A stretch of 64,000 nt of DNA, from contig JAHBVR010000024.1 in NCBI GenBank assembly GCA_019637395.1, positions 62,001 to 126,000 of the forward strand. The letters are read 5' to 3'. The translations under genes and the position numbers were made by a program. Source of the DNA: Vulcanimicrobiota bacterium. GTDB lineage: Bacteria > Vulcanimicrobiota > Xenobia > Xenobiales > JADMJV01. Below the pieces are notes generated by a model. That model did no database searches. It saw only the letters and a program-made list of their open reading frames with translations, and was not told the origin of the DNA. Below, in pieces: positions 16,145-24,818 of this stretch (position 1 is the first letter of the stretch; each line of letters begins with the position of its first letter).

Positions 16145-16393
16145 ATGATTGGTGCTTTAGGCGGACTGGCCGGAGGCGGCGGCGGAGCTGGTGGAATTAT
16201 GGAAGCCGGCAAGGGATTGCTCGGAAAAGTTAAGGGCAAAAAGAAGAAGAAGAAGGCCAAGAAGGCTCAAGAAGCCCAGCAAGCCCAGGGCGCCCAGGGT
16301 GGCGGTGGAGGCCAGGGCGGCGGCACTGGGATTCCCGGTGGTGTCAGCCAGATTATCGACATCGCCAAGGGTTTCACGGGCGGCAAAGCCTGA
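16145..16393 (+). CDS. Small Gly/Lys/Gln-rich protein
   Basis: An 82-aa low-complexity protein. It begins with a Gly-rich hydrophobic stretch (MIGALGGLAGGGGGAGG), then a Lys run (KGKKKKKKAKKAQ), a Gln/Ala/Gly linker and a short amphipathic tail (SQIIDIAKGFTGG). ATG 16145 is preceded by AAAGGGG at 9-base spacing, and a strong terminator follows, so this is a bona fide independent transcription unit. It could bind nucleic acid or membranes through the Lys cluster. I know no family for it. Confidence 0.7.
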   Translation: MIGALGGLAGGGGGAGGIMEAGKGLLGKVKGKKKKKKAKKAQEAQQAQGAQGGGGGQGGGTGIPGGVSQIIDIAKGFTGGKA

Positions 16394-16425
16394 TCTGCTC
16401 CAAACAATAAATATTTAAAATTCAC

Positions 16426-16462
16426 AACAAACTCGTCGCGTCCGGCGGGTTTGTTTGTTTTT
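16426..16462 (+). terminator. Intrinsic terminator after the Lys/Gly-rich gene
   Basis: The arms AACAAACTCG (16426-16435) and CGGGTTTGTT (16446-16455) pair over 10 bases with one T-G wobble around a 10-base loop, followed by TTGTTTTTG. It closes the small gene at 16145 and separates it from the next operon. Confidence 0.8.
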
Positions 16463-16505
16463 GTGGCGAAAAGCGAGTTCCGCAAGGGGTCAAGGAGGCG
16501 AACTG

Positions 16506-17039
16506 GTGACGAGAAAACCGATTGATATGGGCGCACTTTCCCATGCGTTGCAAGCGCCGGTGGAACCGGACAGTGCGCCGGTGAACCTGCTGGCCGGCGC
16601 GCTGAGCAAGCGCCCTGGTTCCGCCAAGCAGGGTGAACTCGAGGAGTCGCCGCACTTGTTGGCCGTGCGTGAAGCCGTGGAGGGCCTGCGCACCGGGAAA
16701 CTAACTCCCGAAGAGTATTATGAGGCCATCTCCACCGTGCACCTGCAGATTTCTGAATTGCTGGGACTGTTCGAAATGGGCCAGGTGCAGCGTGAACTGG
16801 CCAAAGCTGACGAGGAGAATCGGCAACTGGCCGAGCGTACGCGCGACGGCTTGCAGGTGGTGGAACAGGGATTGGTGCGCCTGGTGAATTACCTGGAGAG
16901 CCAGGAAACTGCCGACTTGGAAGAAGGGTTGGCCCGGGTCGAGGCCGGTTATCTCGATTTGGATCGAACCCAGGACGACGCGCTACTTCTGGTTGAGGAC
17001 GAGGAAGATGACGACGATGAGGATGAAGAGGACGAATAG
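16506..17039 (+). CDS. Unknown protein with very acidic C-terminus
   Basis: A 177-aa protein. GTG 16506 is supported by AAGGAGG at 7-base spacing; the frame upstream of it overlaps the terminator. A short N-terminal region is followed by long helices (about 60-155) with coiled-coil-like heptads, and the last 15 residues are nearly all Asp and Glu (EDEEDDDDEDEEDE). There is no signal peptide or membrane span. It ends 9 bases before the giant TPR gene and is surely co-transcribed with it. No family is recognised; a scaffold or chaperone-like role is only a guess. Confidence 0.7.
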   Translation: MTRKPIDMGALSHALQAPVEPDSAPVNLLAGALSKRPGSAKQGELEESPHLLAVREAVEGLRTGKLTPEEYYEAISTVHLQISELLGLFEMGQVQRELAKADEENRQLAERTRDGLQVVEQGLVRLVNYLESQETADLEEGLARVEAGYLDLDRTQDDALLLVEDEEDDDDEDEEDE

Positions 17040-17048
17040 ACCAGGTCT

Positions 17049-20000
17049 ATGAGCGACACAGAACAGAAGATTCAAGAGGCCATCGAGCTTCATCGGGCAG
17101 ACAAGACGGCGGACGGCCTGGCTATCCTGGATGAGCTGATTCCTACCCTGGAAGACCAGCGCGTGGCGCTTTTTGTGCGCGGCTGTCTGCGCGTGGGCAA
17201 CGAGGACGCTCAGAACGCCATCGTGGATTGGGAGCAGGCTCTGGATGGAGATCTGCAGTTGGCCTCGGCTTTGCATTCGCAGCACACCGCCCTGGTCGAC
17301 AAAGCACTTTACGACTTTCACTTCGAGACCACGGTGGAAGCCAACGACGCCAATGTTCATAGCGCCTTGGGGCGAGCTTACCGGCTCTTCGGGCGTTTCG
17401 ATGAAGCCATCACCAGTCTGGTACGCTCCACCGAATTATCACGCAGCATGTGGCGCGACGGAGTGGCCGCGGCCGAGTTGCAACTGAAAATGGGCATGGT
17501 CGAACAGGCCCAGGTGCTGGTTACCGGCCTGCTGGAAACGCGCCAGGATAACGGCGAGCTGCATTTCCAGGCGGGCCGTATCTTTCAAATGCAGAACTCG
17601 CTGGCTTTCGCGCTACGCCATCTGGAGCGAGCCGTTCAATTGGAGCCGGAGGATTGGCGCCCACGTCTGTCGCTGGGTGAAATTTACGTGCTACAAGCTC
17701 GTTTCGATCAGGCCGAGCCGCAATTGAGCAAAGCCCTGCAGCTTCAGCCCAGCGCCCGTGCTCACTTGTGCATGGCCGAGTGCGTTAAAGGCTCTTACCG
17801 TTTTGATGAGGCCCTGCAGCATCTGCGCAGCGCGGTGGAATTGGAGCCGCGCAATCTGACGGCTTTGACGGAGCTGGGCTCCCTGGCGCTGCAATTTGGC
17901 GATTTGGAACTGGGACAGGACTGTTTGCGTCGTGCTCTGGAAATCGATCCGAGCCGTGCCGAACTCTATGGCTTGCTGGCCAAAGCGGCTCAGCAGAAAG
18001 GCGATGCCGAAGAGGCCATCAGTTCTTACCGGAAATTGTTGGAGCTCTCGCCCGGCGAGGCTCAGCCCAATCATATCTTGGGCGGCCTGCTCGCCGCCCG
18101 CGGGGAAAATGGCGAGGCGGCCCGTTACCTGGAAAAAGCTCTGGAGTTGATGCGCGAGGACGTGCAGGTGACCTTGGACCTGGCCCGCGTCTACCTGTCC
18201 CTGGGCAAGAATTCCGAAGCCATCAAGTTATTGCGCGATAGCTTCGCGCGCAATCCTCATCACTCCGACACCAAGGCGTTGCTGCAGCAGCTCGACCCCG
18301 CGGCCGTCCCGGTCGACCGCACCCTGACCGTGAGCAGCGGTCCGGTGGAGGAACACAATCCCTGGCTGGATTCGAGTGAACGGGAGCCGGAGCTGGTCAT
18401 CTTCGAAGGTCATATGAAGCAGGGCCGGGCTCTGCTGGCCGAGGGACAGGAGGGCGACGCGCTCAAGTCCTTCCGTGCCGCCCTGACTCTTCGCCCCAAG
18501 GACCGCGACTGTCTGGTGGAAACGGGGCGCCTCTACGCGCGCCGCGGCATGTTGGGATTGGGGGCGGACCTTTTACAGCAGGGCTATGCCCTCAATCCTC
18601 AGGATTTCTCGCTGCTGCCTGAATTGATGGACTGTCTGGTTCGAGCCGATGAAATGGAGCGAGACGAAACGCTGGCGGCGCTGGTGTTGGGATTGCCGGC
18701 GAATCTCAACCGGCAGGGTTTTGTCGAGGCGCTGGCGCCTTTGCGGGGCAGCGTAGCGATGGACGAGCTGACCGACATCGTGGTCCAGGGTTTGCTGTCG
18801 CGCTTTCCCAGCGACACCGAGCTAAGGGCTCGTTGGGAGCAACTGAAGGTGGCTTCTTCGGTGGTCGAGGAACCGGTAGTCGAACCCGGTCCGGACGGCT
18901 TTGAAGAGCCCACCGCCGCCGAGCCTGCCCAGGTGGTCGAACCGGGACCGGATGGATTTGCCGGGCAGGCGGTGGAAACGGGAGGGGGGGCAGAGCTCGC
19001 TCCTCAACCCGCTGCTGTTGCGTTGATGGATGAGCCCGTGCCGCAGGCGACGTTGGAGCCGGTGGCGGTCGACGCGGTCCCGGAACCGGAGCTGCTGGTA
19101 GAATCTGTGCCTGACCCCCTGGCTTTCGAGCCCTTGGCGGCGGAGCCTGAGCCTGAGCCTGAGCCGGTGGCGGTGGAGCTTGAGCCGGTGGCGGCCGAGC
19201 CTGAGCCGGTGGCGGCCGAGCCTGAGCCGGTGGCGGCCGAGCCTGAGCCGGTGGCGGTGGAGCCCGAGCCGGTGGCTGTGGAGCTTGAGCCGGTGGCGGT
19301 GGAACCTGAGCCGGTGCCTATGGAACCTGAGCCGGAAGAGCCGGCTGAAGTGGCTATTCCCGAGCCGGAACCGGCGCCTGAACCTGAGTTCGAGCCCGCA
19401 GCTCCGATGCTCCAGGCCACGGTGGCAGTGGTTCCGTCTGAAACTAGACCCTGGGTGGAGGGGGAATTGGTGGAAGTCAGTTCCGTCCACCTGGACGTGT
19501 GGCGCGCTCAGCCTCGCTCACAGGAATCGGGCAGCCCGGCTGAGCTGCTGCGCCAATTCGCCTGGAACCTGTCCGGTCAGGGCCACTACCGGGAAGCCGT
19601 GTTGACTCTCAGCCAGGCCTTGGAGTGGGAACCCACGGTAGGAGCCGCCTGGTTGGAGCAGCTTCTGGGTCAGTGGTGTGACCACCTGGAGCAATCGGGC
19701 CAGCCGGAGGCAGCGCTGCAGGTGTGCCAGAGCAGGGTCGAACTCTTTCCCGATCAACCCGACGCTGCTCGTCGCCTCAAGGAACTCACCCCGGTACCGC
19801 CTCCACCCGTTGAGGAGGAGGTGCCGGTGGAAGATCTGAGCCAGGCTTTGGAAGCGATGCGCCACCATCCGGGTAATGAAGGATTGATCCTCAGGACGCT
19901 GGCGCTTGGAGAGGGCCGTGACGAGGAGTTGCTCAACGTCTTTCGGGTGCTGATTCGCGACCACGCTGACGAGCCGCTGCACTTCCGTAATTTCGCGCGC

Positions 20001-20174
20001 TGCTACTTGAAGCAGAACAAGCCGATTCTGGCGGTTGTTCAGTATCAGAAGTTCCTGGTGGCCCGCCCCACGGCCGAAGGTTACCGGGAACTGGCTGAAG
20101 CCTACACCCTGCTCAAGCGCGACAAAAACGCCGCCGATGCCCTGCGCAAAGCCGAAGAGCTAGCCTCGGGGTAG
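17049..20174 (+). CDS. Large TPR-repeat protein with Pro/Glu linker
   Basis: A 1041-aa protein. Residues 1-420 and 440-600 are consecutive TPR-like helical hairpins (for example [20 protein letters not shown] and [20 protein letters not shown]). About 610-790 is a Pro/Glu/Val/Ala-rich linker with a 7-residue repeat, and 820-1041 is a second TPR block. It has no signal peptide. TPR proteins are protein-protein scaffolds; partners are not visible. ATG 17049 follows the acidic protein by 9 bases. The stop is 5 bases from the convergent pilX-like gene. Confidence 0.85.
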   Translation: MSDTEQKIQEAIELHRADKTADGLAILDELIPTLEDQRVALFVRGCLRVGNEDAQNAIVDWEQALDGDLQLASALHSQHTALVDKALYDFHFETTVEANDANVHSALGRAYRLFGRFDEAITSLVRSTELSRSMWRDGVAAAELQLKMGMVEQAQVLVTGLLETRQDNGELHFQAGRIFQMQNSLAFALRHLERAVQLEPEDWRPRLSLGEIYVLQARFDQAEPQLSKALQLQPSARAHLCMAECVKGSYRFDEALQHLRSAVELEPRNLTALTELGSLALQFGDLELGQDCLRRALEIDPSRAELYGLLAKAAQQKGDAEEAISSYRKLLELSPGEAQPNHILGGLLAARGENGEAARYLEKALELMREDVQVTLDLARVYLSLGKNSEAIKLLRDSFARNPHHSDTKALLQQLDPAAVPVDRTLTVSSGPVEEHNPWLDSSEREPELVIFEGHMKQGRALLAEGQEGDALKSFRAALTLRPKDRDCLVETGRLYARRGMLGLGADLLQQGYALNPQDFSLLPELMDCLVRADEMERDETLAALVLGLPANLNRQGFVEALAPLRGSVAMDELTDIVVQGLLSRFPSDTELRARWEQLKVASSVVEEPVVEPGPDGFEEPTAAEPAQVVEPGPDGFAGQAVETGGGAELAPQPAAVALMDEPVPQATLEPVAVDAVPEPELLVESVPDPLAFEPLAAEPEPEPEPVAVELEPVAAEPEPVAAEPEPVAAEPEPVAVEPEPVAVELEPVAVEPEPVPMEPEPEEPAEVAIPEPEPAPEPEFEPAAPMLQATVAVVPSETRPWVEGELVEVSSVHLDVWRAQPRSQESGSPAELLRQFAWNLSGQGHYREAVLTLSQALEWEPTVGAAWLEQLLGQWCDHLEQSGQPEAALQVCQSRVELFPDQPDAARRLKELTPVPPPPVEEEVPVEDLSQALEAMRHHPGNEGLILRTLALGEGRDEELLNVFRVLIRDHADEPLHFRNFARCYLKQNKPILAVVQYQKFLVARPTAEGYRELAEAYTLLKRDKNAADALRKAEELASG
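19161..19335 (+). repeat. In-frame 21-bp minisatellite inside the TPR gene
   Basis: Eight units with period 21 bases begin GAGCCGGTGGC (19161, 19182, 19203, 19224, 19245, 19266, 19287, 19308). Each encodes seven residues of the type EPVAxEP. Copies differ mostly at the Ala/Val and Glu/Leu positions. The length is a multiple of three, so copy-number change would only alter the length of the linker between the two TPR blocks. Confidence 0.9.
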
Positions 20175-20178
20175 ACCC

Positions 20179-22482
20179 TTACTGGATGGTAAAGAAGATC
20201 TTCTCCAGACGGAGATGATCGCGGTTGCCGTTGTCGGTGGTGTGGTTGGTCTTTAACTGGCTGTCGACGAGTTCACGGTCATAGATCAGATCCAGGGTGC
20301 GTGCTCCGTTAACGGTCACGTCTCCACCCGCCATGGCCGCGCCTTCGAGCCGGAACGACTTGTTCGGCGCGTTGATGATCAGGTCTCCGTCAGCGTAGAG
20401 CAGGCCCTGATAAAACATCTCGGGCACCTGGGCGGAGGGGTTGGCCAGATAATCTTGCAGGCTTTTCTTGTAGCTTTTGGCCCACTGCGCCATGGTGCTG
20501 ACCATGTTGGAAAGGCGGGCTTCGGTATCGCTCCCATGAGCGGCCATATCGATCCAGGAGGCGTCGCCCTGGCCATGGTTGTAGCCGGCCGCCAGCGTCT
20601 GAATGTATTCCTTCAAGCGCACGTACTGCTCGATGGTGGTTGTGCCCGTCCAACCCGGTCCCCAGACCGGCTCGGGGAAGTTGGTATGCAGTTCGGTATT
20701 GAGTTGATTCCAATAGGTTGCGGGTGAGCTGGATAACTGGGTGGTCTTCAGGCTTTGGGTGATGGTGGCCCGTTGCGCTCCAGTCTGGGTCAGCCAGTTG
20801 TCGAAGGGAGCCCAGTCGCCTCCGGCAAAGGTGTTGATGGCGTCTTTGAAGATGGGATAGTCCATGCTGACGGGCTCGCCGGGGAGTTGGGGTTCCGGCT
20901 CGGTGGCCGGGTTGATGGTCAGGTTGCGGGCCTTGACCACCACTCCCAATTGAGGGGCGGCGCGCAAACCCGAGGAGGCTTTCACGGTCATGTCGCCGCC
21001 CGAAATCATACTGCCGTAGCCGATGGCTCCGCCCGGGATGTCGATGTCACTGTTGGCCACCAGGGCGGCCATGTATTTGGCCGGATCGTTCAAGGCTGCT
21101 TCCAGGCCGTCGTTCAGCGATTGCTGGACGGCCACGCCGCCGGGAGTGAACTCATAGCCAAACAGCACTTCGGGCAGGCGGGCACCGTCGGCCGTTACCC
21201 GGAAGGCCCCGTTGCATTCGACCTTGTAGCCAGGTTTGATAGCCAGCTGGGCAGTCAGTACATTGACCAGCAGGCCGGGCTGAATTTCATGCACGGTCGC
21301 TTGCGGAGGATTGAGCAAAGGCTGGCCGTTGGCACCGGTGAAGCCGGCGTCGGTGCCCTCGTCGTAGCCCCAGTTTTCCGCGCCCGACTCCGATAGGGGA
21401 GCGCTGGGCACGGTGGGCGGATCGAGTTGGACGGAACCCTGCCGGGCATTAGCCGCCAGCCAGATATGGCCATCGGGATCGATCAACTGGTCATAGACCG
21501 AAGTTTCTCTTTGGTAGCGTTGGCAAGAGCCGGAGTTTCCTCCATCCAGTGAGCCCGGAGGTGGGGGCTCATAGTATTGGATTTGTTGTTCGATGTAGCG
21601 GACGTGGGTCAGGCCGCCGAAATGGTATTCTCCAGGCTTGGCCTGCGAGACTTTGCCGGGATCGTCCGGCAATTTAAAATTGGCGGGATCAAACGTGGGA
21701 ATGGTCGGCGGTCCCTGCCCGACCAGGTAAGTACCGGAACTGGCCGTATTGGCCGCATCTAACTCCTCATCCGTCTGTTGTTGGGTATTCGCCAGGAACA
21801 ATTGGTTCGATTCGGCGGATCCGTTTTTGAAGAACTGGACGTTGGCGGCGTCCGGCAACCTCAGTTCGGTGCCGGCACGCATGCGATTGACGTAAGGATC
21901 ACGGCTTTCCATGCGGATCAAGCCGGTAACACCGCTCAGATCGGCTTTCTTCTTCGAGACCAGGGAGTCATAGGAGATCGGTACCTGACGTAAGATCGTG
22001 TCCATACGGCGTACGGCGCTGCCGGAGCGGGCAACGCAGACCAATCGGCAGCTACGAGCCGGAATCGAGTAGTCCCCGTGGGGGTCGACCAGGCGGTTGG
22101 CCAGATTATTATAGATGGTCAGGTCGAATGTAACGGCGCTCGGACCATCGAAGTCTCCCTCGGGTTGAATGGCGCCGTGCAGAATCTTCTTGCCTCCCAC
22201 CAGTTGAGTTTGGATGCGGGCAGTGGGATGCAGCGCCGGATAGTTGTTAGGGCCGGAGACTGGGAAGTTCGGAGTGGTTCCCCAGGTAGGATCTTCTTCC
22301 AGGTGGTTCCAGGCGATACTGAGAGCCGTCAGGCAGGCGTCCTGAGCAGCACGCCGTTCCAGGGCATTACCCGTCAGCCGATGATTGGCGCGCTCGACCT
22401 GAATGAAAGCTCCGATCAAGGTCAACAGGAGCGACATCACCATCAAGGTGGTGATCAGTGCAAGTCCCTTTTTACGCTTCAA
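20179..22482 (-). CDS. PilX-like type IV pilus/secretion accessory protein
   Basis: A 767-aa protein whose N-terminus KRKKGLALITTLMVMSLLL is a basic leader followed by a prepilin-like hydrophobic helix (to about residue 27), then a very long periplasmic domain. PilX-type minor pilins are normally under 250 aa; the extra 500 residues, beta-rich with Gly/Asn/Pro loops, would form a large tip domain. There is no Glu at position +5 of the mature helix, as is typical for PilX/GspK-type tip pilins. It is third in the minus-strand order pilV-like, pilW-like, pilX-like. Probably a tip or minor subunit of a pilus or pseudopilus. Confidence 0.7.
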   Translation of the reverse strand: MKRKKGLALITTLMVMSLLLTLIGAFIQVERANHRLTGNALERRAAQDACLTALSIAWNHLEEDPTWGTTPNFPVSGPNNYPALHPTARIQTQLVGGKKILHGAIQPEGDFDGPSAVTFDLTIYNNLANRLVDPHGDYSIPARSCRLVCVARSGSAVRRMDTILRQVPISYDSLVSKKKADLSGVTGLIRMESRDPYVNRMRAGTELRLPDAANVQFFKNGSAESNQLFLANTQQQTDEELDAANTASSGTYLVGQGPPTIPTFDPANFKLPDDPGKVSQAKPGEYHFGGLTHVRYIEQQIQYYEPPPPGSLDGGNSGSCQRYQRETSVYDQLIDPDGHIWLAANARQGSVQLDPPTVPSAPLSESGAENWGYDEGTDAGFTGANGQPLLNPPQATVHEIQPGLLVNVLTAQLAIKPGYKVECNGAFRVTADGARLPEVLFGYEFTPGGVAVQQSLNDGLEAALNDPAKYMAALVANSDIDIPGGAIGYGSMISGGDMTVKASSGLRAAPQLGVVVKARNLTINPATEPEPQLPGEPVSMDYPIFKDAINTFAGGDWAPFDNWLTQTGAQRATITQSLKTTQLSSSPATYWNQLNTELHTNFPEPVWGPGWTGTTTIEQYVRLKEYIQTLAAGYNHGQGDASWIDMAAHGSDTEARLSNMVSTMAQWAKSYKKSLQDYLANPSAQVPEMFYQGLLYADGDLIINAPNKSFRLEGAAMAGGDVTVNGARTLDLIYDRELVDSQLKTNHTTDNGNRDHLRLEKIFFTIQ

Positions 22483-22513
22483 AGCCCCCCCTCTCCGAGA
22501 CCTACAGTATACA

Positions 22514-23248
22514 TCAAATATTGGTCAAATCCTGTGGGTAGGTATTTTCCGGTCGGACGAACATCTGCAACTGATAGGTCTCCATTCCCTGCACAATTCC
22601 CCCGTCGGGGCGGAGTTGGCGCTTCTCCTGGAGCTTCAGCGACAGTCGGAAACTGTTGTTGCCGTCGCGGTCGACCTTGAATTCGTAGACGTTGCGGCAC
22701 AAATAGGAATGCGCTGGAACGCTGCCATCGAAATTGTTGAAGCTCGGGTTGTCGCGGCAAAGATTGGCGAACTTGAGGATGGTCAGAGGAATCGGACTGA
22801 TCGGGGGCGGCAGAGGATCGACTTTGAGCCGGATCAGCGCACCTCGGTCCTGGTCGTTACTGGCGTAGTAGATCCAATAACGATTCCATTTCGGCTGCGA
22901 ACCGGCCAGGTCGAAGTTTTCCGTATTGTTCGGGTCGCTCCAGTCCTTCAGACTGATCAGAGAAATCGCGTCGCGATGAACGGTGGCCGTCTCGATGGTG
23001 CGGGTGCGCGCGGAATTGTTCAGGATCAAGACGGATTTGCCGGCGGTGCGCTTCAGGTCCGCCTGCAGTCCGTCCATCACGCGCAAGGCGTCGGCTTGAA
23101 CTCCCTGGCGCTGGTTGGCCGTCATGAAGGCTCGCGTACCATAGCGGAAAAAGAAGAAAACGATGCCCAGCACGCCCAGAAAAAGCATGCAGGCAATGGC
23201 CAGCTCCAGCACGGAAAAGGCACTTCTCTGCCTACGGTTTGGGTACAT
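22514..23248 (-). CDS. PilW-like minor prepilin
   Basis: A 244-aa protein. ATG 23248 lies 17 bases inside the upstream pilV-like gene; the longer open frame is a shadow of that gene. The prepilin N-terminus is RSAFSVLELAIACMLFLGVL, with Glu at mature position 5 if cleaved before Phe or Ser. The remainder is a globular domain with several Cys. It belongs to the minor pilin set that primes pilus assembly and reaches the inner membrane through the prepilin peptidase pathway. Confidence 0.8.
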   Translation of the reverse strand: MYPNRRQRSAFSVLELAIACMLFLGVLGIVFFFFRYGTRAFMTANQRQGVQADALRVMDGLQADLKRTAGKSVLILNNSARTRTIETATVHRDAISLISLKDWSDPNNTENFDLAGSQPKWNRYWIYYASNDQDRGALIRLKVDPLPPPISPIPLTILKFANLCRDNPSFNNFDGSVPAHSYLCRNVYEFKVDRDGNNSFRLSLKLQEKRQLRPDGGIVQGMETYQLQMFVRPENTYPQDLTNI

Positions 23249-23699
23249 ACACAATGCGGCTGCGCTTGAGGTGCATTTTACCATAGCCCTGCCGGTTGCG
23301 CGCGGCCCCTTCTTTGGATTGCCACCAGCGGACCTCGACTTGAATCGAATAGGTGAGGCCCATGTCGTCGGTGCCGGGCACGATGTGGGCTGGAACGGAA
23401 TCGACGTGGTAGGAAAATTCGGTTTGATTGGTTTCGTCGGTAAAGCTGATCCAGGCTGAGCCGTCATTGGGGGCGAGGGGATTCGCGTCAGGGTCGCGAT
23501 GATGTTTGGCCAGAGCATAGATCTCTCGCTCGATGACCGTTTCGGCGAAGAAACTGCCCTGAGATACCAGGGCGTTCTTGCTGGTGGCATCCAGCATCTG
23601 CCCGAAAAGCACCATGACGGTGACCACCATGAGGGCGAGCAAACCGGTGGCTACGACCAGTTCGCCGATGGTCAGCCCCCGTACTGCCGGCCGTTTCAT
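23232..23699 (-). CDS. PilV-like minor prepilin
   Basis: A 155-aa protein with a class III leader: KRPAVRG followed by LTIGELVVATGLLALMVVTV, placing Glu at position 5 of the mature helix. A small C-terminal domain follows. It is the first of three overlapping or adjacent prepilin genes on the minus strand. The N-terminal motif is the substrate signature of prepilin peptidase PilD. No major pilin, ATPase or secretin lies within the window. Confidence 0.85.
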   Translation of the reverse strand: MKRPAVRGLTIGELVVATGLLALMVVTVMVLFGQMLDATSKNALVSQGSFFAETVIEREIYALAKHHRDPDANPLAPNDGSAWISFTDETNQTEFSYHVDSVPAHIVPGTDDMGLTYSIQVEVRWWQSKEGAARNRQGYGKMHLKRSRIVYVPKP

Positions 23700-23739
23700 T
23701 TTTGCGGGTTTCTGCGCTACTTTGAATAACCCTATGGGG

Positions 23740-24381
23740 CTACCAGGGGAAGTCCTGGGCGGCCAACCAGATCGAAGCGTAGTGGCAGGCGCTGCCCGCC
23801 ATCACGAAGAGGTGCCAGACGGCGTGGCTGTATTGAAAGAAATGGGTGGCGTAAAACAGACTGCCCAGAGTATACGAGAGCCCGCCTGCCAGCAGCAGGC
23901 TGAGGGCCTTGAGGGAAAGGGCCTGCAGAAAATATGGGAAGAGAAAAACCGCCATCCAACCCATGAGCAGCATCAGAATCATCGAGATGGTCGGGTAGCG
24001 CGTGCCCCAGGTCAAGGAAATAAGTCCGCCGATGGCGGCCATGGACCAGACCAGCGCCAGCATGGAGGTGGACAGCGAATCGGGCAGGCAGAGCACGCAG
24101 AACGGCGTGTAGCTACCGGCGATGAAGAAGAAAATAGCCAGATGGTCGAGACGCTGCAGGCGTGGCTTCAGGGAGCTGCGCGGGCAGGCGTGGTAGAGGG
24201 TGGAAAAGAGGTAGAGCACCGCCAGGGTGCCGGCAAACAGGCAGGAGCCCCAGGCGGCCAGCGGACGGCTGGCCAGCCAGTGCCAATAGAAATAGACACC
24301 CAGACTGCTGAGGGCGAACCCCAGTCCGTGGGTGATAGTGTTGGCTATTTCTTCCCGGGGAGTTTCCTGGTGGGTGGTCAC
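23740..24381 (-). CDS. Hemolysin III family (PAQR-like) membrane protein
   Basis: A 213-aa polytopic membrane protein with about seven hydrophobic spans. It begins PREEIANTITHGLGFALS, the family signature, and carries STLYHACP, RLDHLAIFFFIAGSYTP and HAVWHLFVMAGS, with the conserved His and Asp residues that bind zinc in PAQR-type proteins. Members influence membrane-energetics homeostasis; the haemolysin label is historical. GTG 24381 overlaps the preceding gene's stop as GTGA, so the two are translationally coupled. Confidence 0.92.
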   Translation of the reverse strand: MTTHQETPREEIANTITHGLGFALSSLGVYFYWHWLASRPLAAWGSCLFAGTLAVLYLFSTLYHACPRSSLKPRLQRLDHLAIFFFIAGSYTPFCVLCLPDSLSTSMLALVWSMAAIGGLISLTWGTRYPTISMILMLLMGWMAVFLFPYFLQALSLKALSLLLAGGLSYTLGSLFYATHFFQYSHAVWHLFVMAGSACHYASIWLAAQDFPW

Positions 24382-24797
24382 AGTTTCAGAGAGTGAATGA
24401 ATTCCCGGTTGCGCGCCATGTCGTAAGTGGCCGAACCGGCCAGCACGCTCTGGCCTTTTACGTTGACCAGCAAGACCGAGTAGGGAACCCCTTGCTCATT
24501 GATTCCCTCCAGCTGAATGGCGGGATGATTGGAGACGCGCGTGGTTTTTTCTTCGTAATGACCCAGGTTGGGCGGCATGGTCTTGAGCGTGAAGGCTTTC
24601 AGGGCCGGTAGCGTCATCTGCTTGTTCAGCACGATCACCAGTTGGGATTGAGCCGGATTCCCATGCTCGTAGCTATAGGCTGTCCCGTCTTTGTCGCGTT
24701 CTTTTTTATAGGGCTTGTCGAATTTGGCCCCAAAGGGCGCCGGATCGGCCCCGACGGAGGTGGCCAGTAAGAGCGCGGCCAGCAGAAGCTTTTTCAT
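24378..24797 (-). CDS. Small secreted protein of unknown family
   Basis: A 139-aa exported protein: KKLLLAALLLATSVGA is a clear signal peptide, with cleavage around residue 17. The mature part is a small alpha/beta domain with a final TYDMARNREFIHSL. Its overall pattern (signal, short beta domain, C-terminal helix with Arg/Phe) resembles the products at 54109 and 60327, which may be distant paralogs. It lies between mfd (21 bases upstream) and hemolysin III (4-base overlap), so all three are one transcription unit. Confidence 0.75.
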   Translation of the reverse strand: MKKLLLAALLLATSVGADPAPFGAKFDKPYKKERDKDGTAYSYEHGNPAQSQLVIVLNKQMTLPALKAFTLKTMPPNLGHYEEKTTRVSNHPAIQLEGINEQGVPYSVLLVNVKGQSVLAGSATYDMARNREFIHSLKL

Positions 24798-24818
24798 TCC
24801 TCAGGGTTCTCGCCCGCT